A stretch of 60,000 nucleotides of DNA from Hydractinia symbiolongicarpus (lineage: Eukaryota > Cnidaria > Hydrozoa > Anthoathecata > Hydractiniidae): contig NC_079881.1 in NCBI RefSeq assembly GCF_029227915.1, forward strand, positions 16,841,501-16,901,500. The letters are read 5' to 3'. The notes under the pieces are model-generated. The model did not search any database. It saw nothing but the letters and a program-made list of their open reading frames with translations, and had not been told where the DNA came from. The first letter of the stretch is position 1. Every line of letters starts with the position of its first letter. Of the stretch, positions 1 through 12,119 are shown in pieces. The position numbers and the translations under genes are program-made.

Positions 1-1
1 A

Positions 2-2526
2 GACGATAAAATGGTCAGATTTGATGAAGACAATTTTAAAACAATACGCCATACCAACTGTCATTTTTTAGCTGAAAAACCTTCATCTGTATGTAGTATG
101 TGCAATTCTTTTAAACCAACAGTTAAAAAAGTTAGAAGTAGACGGAAAAGTGATGATTCTGTGCTTGATTCCTCACATACAAACATTCGATATCTTTCCA
201 GAGAAGAACTAGAGGAAAGATATCGCAATACTCAGGGAGAAAAACAGAGAGCAATAAAGAAAGTTGCCCAATTATCATCTTGCGTAAGAAAAATTACTGA
301 GAAAGAATGCATCCATGTTGATGATGAGCAACACGAATTTATAAAAAATATTGTTTGCAATGAGGAAACATGTCCTGAAATACCCGAAGGCAGTCCCCAG
401 TGGTTGTTATGGGAGCAACAAAAAGAAATGGCTTCCAAAAGTTCACCTAATGGCATGAGATGGCACCCACTAATTATTAGGTGGTGCCTCAGTTTATACC
501 ACCATTCACCAGCAGCATATAAACATTTGCGAAATCCGAATTTGAATTTTTTAAAACTCCCACATATTGACACACTTAAAAAATACATAAACTTCACTGA
601 TCCAATGTGTGGATTCAATCCAGATGTCATTGAAAGATTAATAGTGGATAGTAAAATTGCAACTCTGGATGATCACCAAAAAAACGTTTCGCTTATTTAT
701 GATGAGATGAAAATAAAAGCTGACTTGGTGTTCAGACAGTCAACTGGACAATTGGTTGGTTTCACTGATATGGGGGATATTAACGATGAGTTAGTTGAAT
801 TTCAAAAACGTGCTGAGGGATCATCAGAGAATGATCGTCACTTTGCTTCCTATGTGATAGTGTTTATGGTTCGAGGAATTGTTTCATCTCTGGTGTATCC
901 TTTTGGATATTTCGCATCATTGGGATTTACCTCTGATCAGCTCTATCCATGTGTATGGGAGGCGACATATGTATTGGAGGCAATTGGTTTTTATGTTCGA
1001 GCATTTATTTCAGATGGTGCTTCTCCCAATAGGAAGTTTTACAAAATTATGGTGACACCTGATATTGGTAACACATATTGGACCAACAACTTATTATCAT
1101 TGGACAGAAAGATCTTTTTTATATCCGATGTCCCTCATCTCATTAAAACAACGAGAAACTGTTTCGAGAACTCTCATGGAAACAATAATACACGCAATCT
1201 TTTTGTAAGTGTTTTTTGTTTGTTTGTTTCAATTTTAAAGTATATCTGTATACATATATCAATTTTCTATTTATTAGCTCGATCACATGGATATCAGCTG
1301 GAACCATCTTGTCAATGTTTATGAATGGGATCTGAATTTACATGGAGCAGCACCTGGATTAAGGAAACTTTATAAACTAAAAGAGGATCACATAAAGTTA
1401 ACTCCAAGGTTGAGGATGCAAGTTAAGTTGGCTACCCAAGTGAGATATTTTTCTTTTCTTTTTTTATTATTTATTTGTCTGCTTGTTTGTATTAGTGTTT
1501 TCTGAGTGATAGTGGATTCACAGTTTGATTATTTTGTGGGAGTTGCAAATAATGATATACTTCTGATAATGTGTTTATCATTGCTCATGTAAATTATGAT
1601 TTTGCATTTAGGTTTTGAGTAAAACAACTGCTGATGCACTTGAGGTTCAGGGGCTGCATTATACGAAAAGTACAATAAAGTTTGTGCGTATGTTTGACCA
1701 AGTTTTTGATTGCTTGAATGTATCTTCAATTAATCAAGATCGTGGCGGAAAAATAGCTCTTGCAGCATATAGAGATGTTAACGATTGGCGTTTTGAGGTT
1801 AGTAGTATCATTCGAAATACATTCAATTATTTTGTAACGGAATTCAGAAACACAACATTTTTCCCTCAAAAAGCTCAAGTTCATTTTGCATATTTGTAAA
1901 CCAGTCCTAAAGAACTTGATCTCCATGTAAAAGGGTGTGCAAATATTTCCATTTTCATTTTTCATTTTTTTCACATCAACATGTAAAATTCAGTTTTTAG
2001 AGAAAGAATTCCTCGAACATTACCTGGGAAGGTGGGAAGAACAAGCCAATGACACACCTAATTTATCCCAAGATGAAAAAAATAAATTGTTATTGAGCAA
2101 ACAGACGATAAATGGTTGGAAAATAACAGGTAAAAAATCTACATTTTTCTGCAATTGTGGTTCCAGGCAATGTTTCATGGACAAACGGTGTTGTTCTATA
2201 AATGTATATTTTTTTTATCTTTGTCCATAGTGAAATCATTCGTGGAACTGACCAAATTACTTCTCCAGAGTCCAAATGTCAAGATGATTTTGAGCGAGAA
2301 ATTCTCACAAGATCCATTGGAGGAACATTTCGCTCGTCAAAGACGAAGTGGTGGTACATGTGACAACCCAACACTTTATCAATTTGGCCAACAAGAACTT
2401 TCTTTGCTTGTTATGAAATCTGAGTTGATCAGAGATCAACGTGGAAACACTCGACGTGGTAATCAAAATCAGATTCACCTAGACGTAAATGATATGAGGA
2501 AACTTCCACAGAAAAGAAAGAGATAG
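2..2526 (+). CDS. THAP9/P-element-like transposase, 5 exons, 5'-partial
   Basis: The open frame enters from the window edge. Exons 2-1204, 1278-1439, 1612-1797, 1994-2129 and 2231-2526 have GT/AG borders and compatible phases and give about 660 visible residues. Features of P-element/THAP9 transposases: an RNase H-like start SLIYDEMKIKADLVF, a second acidic motif ISDGASPNRKF, the block FISDVPHLIKTTRNC that precedes the GTP-binding insertion, and a C-terminal DPLEEHFARQRRSGG matching the family's final acidic region. The protein would cut and join transposon ends in the nucleus. No THAP zinc finger is visible; it may lie upstream, although CSMC near the N-terminus could be a fragment. No stop or frameshift breaks the spliced frame, so this may be a recent or domesticated copy. 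A lysine/arginine tail (KLPQKRKR) ends the protein and could be a nuclear signal. The family call rests on motifs recognised by eye. Confidence 0.82.
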
Positions 2527-3739
2527 TTATTTATATATTGATACTTTTGGAAACATGATTGTTTGACTATTTTATTTATATTTTTTCTGAGTATGTCAGA
2601 CATTTTTTCCATTACGCTTTTTCAACATAGAAGTTGTTTTGTTATTAGTGCCTTGTCTTTTGAGTCACATCTTTTGCAAATATTTTTAGTGGAGTACGAT
2701 TTTGACTTTGATTTGAAACATTTTTTTGAAAACATCAAATCTTAGAAAATAATTGAGATTAAAAAAATTTAGGATTGCTACTTTATTATTGCTATGTAAT
2801 TTTTATTTATGTCATCGGGAAATTACAACTATTACGGAATTTCTTTTATCTTCATTTCGAATGGATCCGCCATACGTGAATAAATATTACAGTTTTGTTT
2901 TGCTTTTTTACATACTCACTTCGCGATATGTAGAACAACCCTGGGGACAAGTTTCATTATATTCCCAACAAGAATTCATGCGAAGGAGTGTCGAAATTAA
3001 TATTCGCTATTCGGGACTATGTTGATTTAAAAAAAGAACGTGACAAAGGCCTCTTGGTGTAAGGGTGTATACAAACCACAATAAAACATACCCGATACCC
3101 GTGTGAGATGTAAAACTTGTTTGCAAAGAGAGTTCGATACCCGTGTGAGATATAAAACTTGTTTGCAAAAAATTTAATCAAATGGAATAATCAAAAAGTG
3201 AGTTGATTTCATCAGGCCACAGTCAGGCATAGAGCATCCGATGCGGCAATCCTAGGTCCGAGGTTGCGGTCAGCTTTAAGTAGCGATTCTCGCGTAAGAA
3301 TATTTGCGTCGGTAATTATGCACGCGCAACTTATTTTTCAGGGTCCCTCCAGCTGATAAAAAGCATGTTGTTTCATACCATCTTGATTAGCCTATCCATC
3401 GACCATTTCTCCGCGTTTTTATGATCTATTAAATTTCTAGCAAAGCGCGCAGAGTTTTGATCTCGCAGCATTATTCAGTTTAACGCTTGCCAATGTGCAT
3501 AACTGAACAAAGAAGTAGCACAAAAAAAAGAAATGAGAGTGAAGTTCACAAATCTTGGCAAAAATTTAGATTTAAAATAAACAGCTTCAGCGAGATTGAA
3601 TCCTTACTCAATCCGAAAAAAACCCTTAAAATAGTACAAACATAATAAGGGTATGATTATTTTACTAAGAAACACAGTTATATACATGGAAAAGATATAT
3701 AGAAATTAAAACAAGTTATAGGTAAAAATGTTATGACAA
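2527..3739. other. Non-coding interval between convergent genes
   Basis: This is the 3' flank shared by the two convergent genes. Short open frames at 2563-3025 have no recognisable protein and are probably chance. The only structure seen is a two-copy tandem repeat at 3093-3176. Downstream of it, 3180-3600 has mixed composition with no motif I can name. Confidence 0.5.
3093..3176. repeat. Two-copy 42-bp tandem repeat
   Basis: The unit beginning CGATACCCGTGTGAGAT and running to TTGCAAA occurs at 3093 and again at 3135. The copies differ by one substitution in the body and at the last bases. No function is apparent. Confidence 0.85.
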
Positions 3740-5584
3740 TTAGTTAAGTTTTTTTCTCATTGCTGGTTCACCTTTTTTAGATAAGACTACAGTCAACTTC
3801 TCTTTTTTCTCCGATGCTAGAGAAGCAAGTTTGCGTCGAACTACTTGTATATATGCAGTGACATATGCTTTTGCTCTGATGTCACACCATTTTTTAATGA
3901 TCTGAGCTTTGAGAATTTTCGATAACTTCTCATTTCCAAGATACCGTGAAAGTATGACCCAGGCTTGATCAATTAAAGAGTCCTTCATAAGTTCATTTTC
4001 GAAAAGTTCCCGTATATCTTCTCCTTTATATTTTTTCAACATGTTCAAATTTAAAACTTTTCTAATAACGTTTTCAATTCTTCTGCAAAAAATAAACATG
4101 TCATCATTGACTTTTATCAGGTATCCTCTGCTGACTTGGTCCACCCAAGATCTTGTATAATCCAGAAAACTATATACCTGCAGTTTATCATCACCTGAAA
4201 CTTTCAATGAGTTCAGAAACTGCAATGCAGCCACAGCAACAACTTTGTTTTTCGAATCTGCTAATCTTTGGTATTTTTTACGTAGCGAGAAAATTATGTA
4301 TCCTGAAACATAATACAGAACAGTTTGTTCCTCAGTTGTGAGTTTCAAGTCAAGACTTTTTTCGACATGTCGATTTTTGTTTTCATGAGCTACTAGTATT
4401 TTTATTAACTCCATAACAAATTTCTGCAACAACATAGAGAATTCTTGACTGTCAATGCAGTATCTTTTAGGTAATACATGTTTCCAATGTTGTCTGAATT
4501 TATCGTCTTGTGCAAGTTCATGCACTTTTCTCCAAAGAGATTCTTTTCCTGAACCAGTCAGTAGGTTAGATTTTTGCAATTCTTTAAATATGCGACACAC
4601 TACATTTTCAGAAATAATGTCCAAAACATCACTCCCAGCATTCAAAATTGAGTTGGCTAATTCTTTGACACGATTTCCAGGTGTTTTGAATCCTTTCACA
4701 ACAATGTTATTGATTGGGTCTTTTGAAATTTTAACCATAGCATCACGAACAAAATTCATTTTTTCTTGCTGCAGCTCATGATCGGTGATGGATAAAGATT
4801 CTAAAAGGGTGCAAAAAAAAAGGTTTATACCACCAGTTCACAATATTTTGCTCTATATATAGCAAAAAAAAATTCCTTATGTTCTCAGAGTTCATGAATG
4901 AATACTTACGATTCGATTTTGATTTAACTTGTTTTGTGGAAATTGTTGTAGTTGATTTATTTTTTGAGTCATCAAGAGTTTTTCTTGCCACTGTTGTTGT
5001 TTCTGGATCTATTATTGGAATACAGAGTTGACATCAAAACACAGTTGTGATAACAAAACAAGACAACAACAACAAAAAGCATATCAAATGATGATAATAC
5101 AATAGCTTTTCTATGAAATCTACATGCAGAGTCAAAAAACAAAACATTATAGCTAGCTAGCTAATGGTGTTTTAAAGAAAACATGACTTTATTAAACTGA
5201 AGCATTACCTGTTGGCTTTTTACATATCAGAGTATGTTTCTTGTAGTAAGCTTCTTTAAAATACTGTTTTTTGCACTTGCTGCACACAAACTTCACATTT
5301 TTGGTACTGTTGTTATCAACCACCATGTCCACATCTTCTTCATCAACGAATACTATTTGAGGAATACCCAAATATCCAGCATCTACTTCATTTTCTTCTT
5401 CCAACAGATCTTCCACAAACGATACTTCCACCTCACAACTTTCGTAAACAGTAAAATCTGACAACATTTCTTCCGTCACAAAAAAGTCATCATCCAATTC
5501 TATTATATTTTTAACGTCTTCGCCTGCCATTTCGCTTCTTGCTTGTTTATGATATGTAAAAACGACAAATTTATCAACTAACAA
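3740..5584 (-). CDS. Zinc-finger protein of a transposon-associated family, 3 exons
   Basis: Exons on the minus strand are 5584-5209, 5008-4910 and 4800-3740. All junctions are GT/AG and both introns are phase 1, giving 511 residues from the ATG at 5584. The internal ATG at 5530 has the better context (AAATGG) and would give 493. Residues 20-92 are strongly acidic. A C2HC zinc finger follows, with C101, C104, H117 and C121 (CSKC then HTLIC). The middle exon is Ser/Thr/Lys-rich linker. The long last exon is helical and contains VLYYVSGYIIFSLRKKY near its centre, which recalls the Y-x-x-GYI motif in C-terminal parts of THAP9- and hAT-type proteins. The C-terminus is lysine-rich. It converges on the P-element-like transposase 1.2 kb away, so it may be the second gene of one element or an independent gene. 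No exact function is recognised. Confidence 0.7.
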
Positions 5585-6500
5585 GCATTTACCGCTGAGA
5601 GAAAAATAGCCGCGGGCTCATAATTTATGCAAATAGTAACAAAAGACAACGGCTAATTTATTAATTTAAGCGCGAGATTTCAAATTTTGATTGACAGAAT
5701 TCGATGTAAGAACAATAGAGAAAAGTAAACATGAGACACGGATGATTTCAATAGAAATAAAAGAGTTCTCTCTCCTTCTTTTTAAACCTCCTTGAATACA
5801 CGTCCGTTATATACCTTTTTGTTTTCATTATCTTGTTTTTTTAAAGGCGTGTCTTTTGTCAAAATAACATACGCTCCAATTTTAACAAAGCCACAGCAGA
5901 GCGGATCAACGACAGACATTTTATAGTGAACGCCACCAAAACGCTTGTGCACCGCCGTGTTTATTTTCCCGCCTTTACCAAATTATTTATTTTTTGCCGC
6001 CCCTGATATTACTGAAACCTTATTGGGTGAAATAGCCGATTCTTATTCGTTGTCCGGCGATTTTATGTCTGCGTTTATTTTTTCGCAACCAATCAAAATG
6101 TGCATTGGCTACATTAAAGCTACTTCGTCCCTGTGCAACCTTTGAAAATGGCTGCTAAAAACAATTCAAATCTTGGTAATAAACAACATAAGAAAATTAA
6201 AAGTGCAGTACAAATTTAAGTTAACAAATAATTTATTTATTTATTTAATAAAAACGTGATTAGCCTAATAGTAATAAAGCTAGGAGAGCATTAGGTAAAA
6301 AAAATTAACTAAAACTTGAAAATAAGTTGCCTGAACATTTAGCAATTTACATCAAAAAAGCGCTTTGTCCTGATAGGTCTTCATCCTTACACCGTAAAAA
6401 AATGTGCTAAATTCTTTCATAATTCTTTCATATACTAACTATAAAGTAAAATTTAGAAGCACACCATGCATTGCACTTATCATTAGGCTACTTTTATTTC
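5585..6500. other. Upstream region of the zinc-finger gene, no gene seen
   Basis: This should hold the promoter of the minus-strand gene ending at 5584. I see no clear TATA box. The sequence is AT-rich with homopolymer runs. A 66-codon frame at 5945-6145 has no recognisable domain. Confidence 0.4.
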
Positions 6501-6514
6501 GTACAGATTAGCTA

Positions 6515-6665
6515 ACTGGATTTAAACCTGCGCCAAGCATAAATAATTGTTATTAATAATAAAATAACAGTAAAAAGAATAATTAATAATGCTTTGCTCT
6601 ACCATTGAGCTATCCTTTTATGTAAAGGAACTGGATTTGAACCAGCATCAAGCATGTTAAAAATA
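6515..6665 (-). repeat. tRNA-derived tandem repeat, degenerate
   Basis: Read on the minus strand, 6660-6640 gives a T-arm/B-box (GGTTCAAATCC). An acceptor-like TCCTTTA follows, then AAAGGATAGCTC with AATGGTAGAGC, which is a D-arm/A-box. A second degenerate B-box (GGTTTAAATCC) lies near 6525 after the same lead-in (ATGCTTG). The order B-A-B means the tail of one tRNA-like unit is followed by a second unit whose anticodon region is replaced by AT-rich sequence. This is best read as a tRNA-derived SINE or decayed tRNA pair, not a working tRNA. Confidence 0.5.
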
Positions 6666-6800
6666 CATCCTTTAAAAAGCAGAAATTTTCAGAAAGGTAA
6701 TTGTTGCAGTTCTACAAGAATTGTACTTTGATATAAAATATCTGCAGCATACTGTAAAAAAATAATAAATTTTCGCACTAAAATATGCGGAACACATTTA

Positions 6801-7295
6801 AGCTTGGTTCCCACTGTGGTTTAACTTGGGTTTAAATATAAAACCTAAAAAGTTTTAAATGTGTTTTAAAAATTAAAATAAAACCTGAGCATTCCCACTG
6901 TTTTAAAAGCAAAATCATGTAGCATTTCTCTCTTTGTAGCCTTTGTGATTTATCAAAAAATCACTGGATATTTGCGAATAAGTTCGCTAAGATTCTCTTC
7001 CTGTACCAAACTTAGTTTTTTTTCTGCCATTTTTTATTCTCTTTTCTGTCTTTAACGTGAAAATGCGCAAAATGTGCCCTAAAATCGTTGAAAACTTCTT
7101 CGGCATTTGTCGGCGCCTTTGAACTTTAAACCACAGTATCAAAATTTTTTGATCTAAGGTTTTATTTTATCTGTGGATTAAGCAGGTTTTATGCCGAAAA
7201 TTTTAAAACACGAACACGTTCACATTATGCTTTAACTTTAAAATCTTATTTTAAACATACTTAAAACACACTTAAACCACAGTGGGAACCGAGCT
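6801..7295. mobile_element. Tourist-like (PIF/Harbinger) MITE, 495 bp
   Basis: Terminal inverted repeats of 24 bp with one mismatch: AGCTTGGTTCCCACTG at the left and its partner CAGTGGGAACCGAGCT at the right. Both ends are flanked by TTA (6798-6800 and 7296-7298), the 3-bp target duplication typical of PIF/Harbinger. The interior is AT-rich and rich in TTTAAAAC-type words, with no coding capacity. Confidence 0.85.
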
Positions 7296-7299
7296 TTAC

Positions 7300-9120
7300 A
7301 AAACATTTTCTTAAAGGAAAAAATCTATATACTGCTCAACCTGTTTTATTCGTACACTGTATTTTGATATTTTATAAAAAAGCAACAACTCTGAATAAAA
7401 GTTAGTTTCGGACGGAAAATGTTGCCTAAAGCCGCTTTACCACGATCAAATTTTATATGACGTAATATATGATCATTATAAACCACCTGCTCGTCTCATC
7501 ATATGGACTGGTATTACACGATCATATATTGTGCATCAAATTTTACTTTCACTTCTTTTTCTTTATCAACTTGAGTGACAAGGACTTGCACAACTGCTGT
7601 AATAACTGCAGTTGTCTCAAAAAAAGTAAAAAAGTAAAAAAAGAAAGTATATATTTGGTTAGGCGGAGGCGGAGTAGGCGGTCACAACTCCATCTTTATG
7701 AGACTTGGATCTCTGTTTTGCGTTTAGAAAAGCAGAAAGACTAAGAATTACTTGCAAATAACGGCAGAAAGTTTTGACGAAATCTTTGCGCTTGTTGAAA
7801 AAATTTGTCTGTGTCGATTTTAGATTTTACTTTTAGGTGAAAAAATCAAAATAACTAAAGCAGATTCTCATAAAATTACAATAATTAATTCAATTATTGC
7901 TGACGTAACAAATAATTTGCCTGTTTCATGTCTGTTGTGTTTCACGTTAACAATTTTTATTTTGTATTGGCAGGGTTAAAATTGGATAAGTTATTAACAC
8001 TGAACTAGAAAACAAAAAAGTGGTTAAAAATTTAACAAATGGATTTCCTTGAAAATGATAAAAAGTGGCATAAAATCTTTATAAGATTTTCTAGTCACTT
8101 CCCCTTGTTACATAACAATCAAAATAGCTAACCCTATGTATATATACCCTGCAATTTTATGTGTATATATATATGTTAAATTATGTTCATTTTTTTTACC
8201 AATGAAAGAACTAGTACTGGGAAATCCTCATTCTTTATGCATAATCGAAGCCTAAAAGGTTAAAATTATATTATTACAAAGGACGACAAACCCCAATAAC
8301 TTGAACACAGACAAAAAATGATAAAACTTTAACAAATGTGAAGCTTTTGTTATAATCATTCCACTGTCACAGTAGAGAATCAACTAAATTACTAGTAAGA
8401 AACTTCTATCTCAACAGAAGAAAATAAACCTAAAAATATAGAAATAATATCAAATAAATGATAAAAAACTAACAACTAGAAGGAACCTTCACATTGTCTT
8501 CAGTGCACAATTTTTCGCTTGCGAACATAGGAGACTCTGCCCCCTGCTTCGCAACCCTTTCTATATTGATTCAGGCACACTGATTTTTTTAGTATCTATA
8601 ATTTAATGACTCTCGTTTATCATTAATTTCCTTTAAATTATGTTAAAAAACTACTCTAAAATTAATTTCCTAACAACAAAATAAGGTATTAGTATTGCAA
8701 ATGAGAGATCATAATTAACTTGTATATACCTATAGCTATAGAGGTATTGAGGACATTAGTATAGTGAACCTTTCATAAAGGGGAAAATTGCATACAGCTC
8801 TATCTTCAGAACACATATATAGTCATTAATTTTAATAACAGAAATGAGATTCTACACAAAAGCATTTTATTTCATCACAACAAAATGTAGCTAATGTATT
8901 TAACCATAATCTGCAATACTCTGGTTATAAAGAGCTTTCGCTTGTGAACCTAGGGGATCCTGTCTAGAGGAAGAGCTATAGCAAAATGTTCTATGATGTT
9001 TATTGCTATAACAGTCTATAACTGAACTAACTTTTGGCTAATTTCTTAAAAATAAAATTATACACAGCTGGCGATATAGCTTTGACTGATTTTTCAATTA
9101 GCTAGGACAAATCCCGCAAA
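7300..9120. other. Non-coding AT-rich stretch
   Basis: No supported gene. A 91-codon frame at 7469-7744 is lysine- and arginine-rich at its end and has no domain. Short TATA-like dinucleotide runs occur at 8140-8180. The phrases TTTCGCTTGCGAAC (8511) and TTTCGCTTGTGAAC (8935) are similar and hint at an old dispersed repeat. Confidence 0.4.
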
Positions 9121-9127
9121 GTTCAAT

Positions 9128-9701
9128 ATGGCTACCACGACCTTCTGCTCACCCAGAAAATGCAGACCAGGTAATGGCGGCAATAAACTGGTTTTGGAGA
9201 ACAGAGGTAAAAAGAGTTGCTTGGGGCTAGCTGAATTTTACTAAATAAGTCAAACAAATTGTTGAAATACTTAGCAAAAACATTACTTTTAACATTTCTT
9301 ACATGACATATGTCGCAACTAAAATAGAAAACCGTTTATCAGCACGAAAGCAGTCACAACATTAAAAATAACCAAATTTTGGAAGAAAAAACTTTAAAAT
9401 TTAGGAATTTCTTCTATATGCTCTCTTATGTACCTACATTTTTTGAAGATCGAAGAGTTCTACTGACCAAATATAATTCGAGTTGGGTACAGCGGTTTGT
9501 TGAAACAACACAACAAAGCTTCAAGGTCAGCAAAAAATCAATTTAAAAAAGTGTGTATTTTGCAGACCCCGCCTTAACGTCGCCGAGTTCACAATTTCTG
9601 TAAAGTTAACAAAAAAACAGATGAGACAATTGCTGCAGCGTTACACGAACACAACAGACATCAAATTGAAGTTATTCCTACTGCCAGGAGTGAAGCAATG
9701 A
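9128..9701 (+). pseudogene. Possible two-segment relic of an LTxxQ-repeat protein
   Basis: Segment 1 contains, in one frame, GYHDLLLTQKMQTR (about 9130-9170), followed directly by a GT donor at 9171. Segment 2 starts after TTTTGCAG at 9566 and, if joined in phase 2, continues RLNVAEFTISVKLTKKQM and stops at 9699-9701. Both pieces recall a repeat style (LLLTQ..., VKLTK.Q...) seen in proteins of some cnidarian mobile elements. The upstream start is unclear and the joined frame is short. The call is speculative. Confidence 0.25.
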
Positions 9702-10036
9702 TGCTACAAGCAATGATGCTACTGGTAAAAAATGCAGACGTATTTTTAAAAAGTTCTTCGACTGATGTTTAACATTGTTACAAAGTTTTAAAATAAATAT
9801 GATAAAAACTTATCTTTGTCCTTGAACATAAGTTCCATCAAAATTACAAAAGAAAGTACATGATGCAACTTAGGATTGTGTGTACCATATTATTTTAAAT
9901 TTAATACAGTTGCTTAAGAAGAAAGTTTTATATTTCATTAGTAAGAAATCAAAGATTTGAATATGATTGCTGCAAAGCATAATTTAAACATTATGCTTAT
10001 GTTTGTTTATGAATTTTCGGGTTTTCATATATAAAC
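9702..10036. other. Non-coding interval
   Basis: Nothing recognisable; AT-rich, with many stops in all frames. Confidence 0.4.
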
Positions 10037-10149
10037 TATGTACCTTAAGGGCACTTTTTTGGCGAGCACTAATTTTAGCGAGTTGTCATTTTTTTAATTT
10101 TGACAAGCGAATTTGGTTCTAGCCAAAATTAGTTCCCTTAAGGTACATA
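10037..10149. mobile_element. Small palindromic MITE with CCTTAAGGG ends
   Basis: The 15-bp terminal palindromes TATGTACCTTAAGGG (10037-10051) and CCCTTAAGGTACATA (10135-10149) enclose about 83 bp. If TA is the target duplication, the element termini are CCTTAAGGG. The same termini bound the larger element at 19975-20700, so both belong to one family. Confidence 0.7.
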
Positions 10150-11330
10150 TTTCTAATTATGTGCAATCGTAACCATGTATATTTTCAATGAAAGTGCAAA
10201 CTAAAGTTCATAACAAAATTTGTCAACAGCAATACGTCTTTTTAAAAGTTTCTTGAGGGTAGTGGCTGATAAGGCAATAAAAAAAACATTTAATATCTGC
10301 TGGTTTTCCCAATGATAACTTCTCAAAGGTTGCTCAAGTATATCATTGACACCTTGATTTGTACCGCGCTCGACCTTCTCCCTTGGTGATCTTCATAATT
10401 AACCATATTTGGAAACATATTGTAATTCATGAGCAGTTTTTTTGGATTAATCATCGCATTTAACAAATTACAAAACCAACACTTTCGATACTCTGTGCCA
10501 TTTTCGACATAGCCTCCTTGGAATCATTATCTGATTTTTCCATTTTTCAACTAATTTCCACCTTAAGTCAAGTTCTTCTTTGGCGGTATGCAATTGCTGT
10601 GTTTCAATGGATTGTTTTTAACATAATCTTTTATAGCGTTCATCTTTTAAGAAGTTTCTCATTCTTTAATGTCTTTTATTAAGAGTGGACGTCGGCATAA
10701 TAAATAAAGGTTATATGTGTTATGCAAACTCTATCCTGCCAGTATTAACAATCTTTTCGAGACTCTAGTCTTAATTGCCATCTGAATCCACCTTTTTATC
10801 TCTAATAGTGAAGTCAATTTTTTTAAATATTTTGCTCATTAAATGTTCCAACTCACCAATCCACCCTTCAAATTTTCTACCAACCGATGAGGTATTACTC
10901 AATGACAACTACCACTTAATTGCAACCAACAACCATTCTGATACATTGAAGCCGGGCATTAGTGGGCATTTATCACAAACCAGCAAACACCTGGCTTGCA
11001 CCTTCTTCTTCTTCTTCTTCTTCTTCCCAATTTTATTTACATCCACCGTTCCTGTAGACAAGATACTTCAGTGCAGATTGCTGTATTGTAAACCTTTTTC
11101 ACGTGACTACGGCTCTATTTTCTTAGCATACATACTTTGTTTTGCTAAAGTTAGCTTGTTCCTATCCACAAATTAAATGGGGAGTGAATCTTTCCCTAGC
11201 GGTTTCTATTTATCCCAGCGTTTTCTATTTATCCCAGCGTTTTCTATTTATTCCAACTGAACCTTGTTTGGTCAGTTTTACCGTAATCTTAGAGTTTGCT
11301 CATTCCTCGCTTGTTATTGGGAACCTACTA
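10150..11330. other. Non-coding interval with simple repeats
   Basis: No supported gene; the 133-codon frame at 10775-11176 crosses a (CTT)n run and has no domain. The microsatellite (CTT)n lies at about 11003-11026. Three copies of a 19-bp unit (TTTCTATTTATCCCAGCG-like) lie at 11203-11260. Confidence 0.5.
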
Positions 11331-11335
11331 GAAGC

Positions 11336-12115
11336 ATACCAAGGGGCGGGGGGAGAGGATTTACAATTTGTCTTGTCTTTGGGGCTGACATCCCACATGC
11401 TACCCCACGCATAGTTTTCTCGCTTTGTCTACAGGATTAAGGGTCCTGCTGCCCTGAATCATTGTTTAAGTAGCCTCATGGGGTTTTCATCTACTCTGCC
11501 TGTCTTTTTGCCCTACCAACTGGGACACCACCCCTGTTAGGAAAGGCTGGTACTCTGTTGTGGCTGGCCCATTGTTACAACTATCTGTATAAGGCTGAGT
11601 GTTGGGTACCCCTCACACAAGGTAAAAGCTACGGCCAGGTTCACAAGTTCTGTCGCACAGATAGTTAATTACTTCAATTTACATTCGTTAAAAATCATTT
11701 CAAATTTTATCTGTTTTAGAATACCTTAGTTTTGATAACTAACCAAAACTAAGGTATTCTAAAACATTATTTTATGTGTACCTATTTGATTCGGTTTGAA
11801 TCGCTTTTGTCTTGCTGTGTCTATCCTTTTTATAAATGTTCGTATTGTGCTCCTAATGTTGTCCTGCTATAGTTAATGGTTTGCTTAATAAAAATCCTTG
11901 TAATAGGGAGATTTTGCTTAGATGCAAAACGTTTAGAGGGTTGGACCTCTACATTTTAATACTTTTTATCATTATTATTACAGTATTATCATTACAGCCA
12001 ACTGTTTTTCGCCTCATTATCAGGACAAAAAACAGAATGGAGGGTTTAACCTCTACCACTTAAAATAAGAGTCATTAGATTAGTCGAATCACTACAGCTT
12101 TGTTTTCTCATAATC
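11336..12115. repeat. Dispersed repeat, copy A
   Basis: Divergent but collinear with 15318-15905. Shared phrases in order include TTTGTCTACAGG, GGCTGAGTGTTGGG, CCAGGTTCACAAG, ATCCTTGTAA, ACCTCTAC and TCACTACAGCTT. It has no protein-coding pattern. It contains an extra segment with a 21-bp perfect hairpin (11714-11764) that copy B lacks. The class is unknown; it could be the tail of a retroelement or a non-autonomous element. Confidence 0.6.
11714..11764. repeat. 21-bp perfect hairpin, 9-nt loop
   Basis: The arms 11714-11734 and 11744-11764 are exact reverse complements (core AATACCTTAGTTTTG) around the loop ATAACTAAC. It could be a micro-MITE or a transcribed hairpin. Confidence 0.85.
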
Positions 12116-12119
12116 ATAT

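Noticed and set aside
232-630. 132-codon minus frame inside the transposase exon
   Set aside because: Antisense shadow of a well-supported coding exon.
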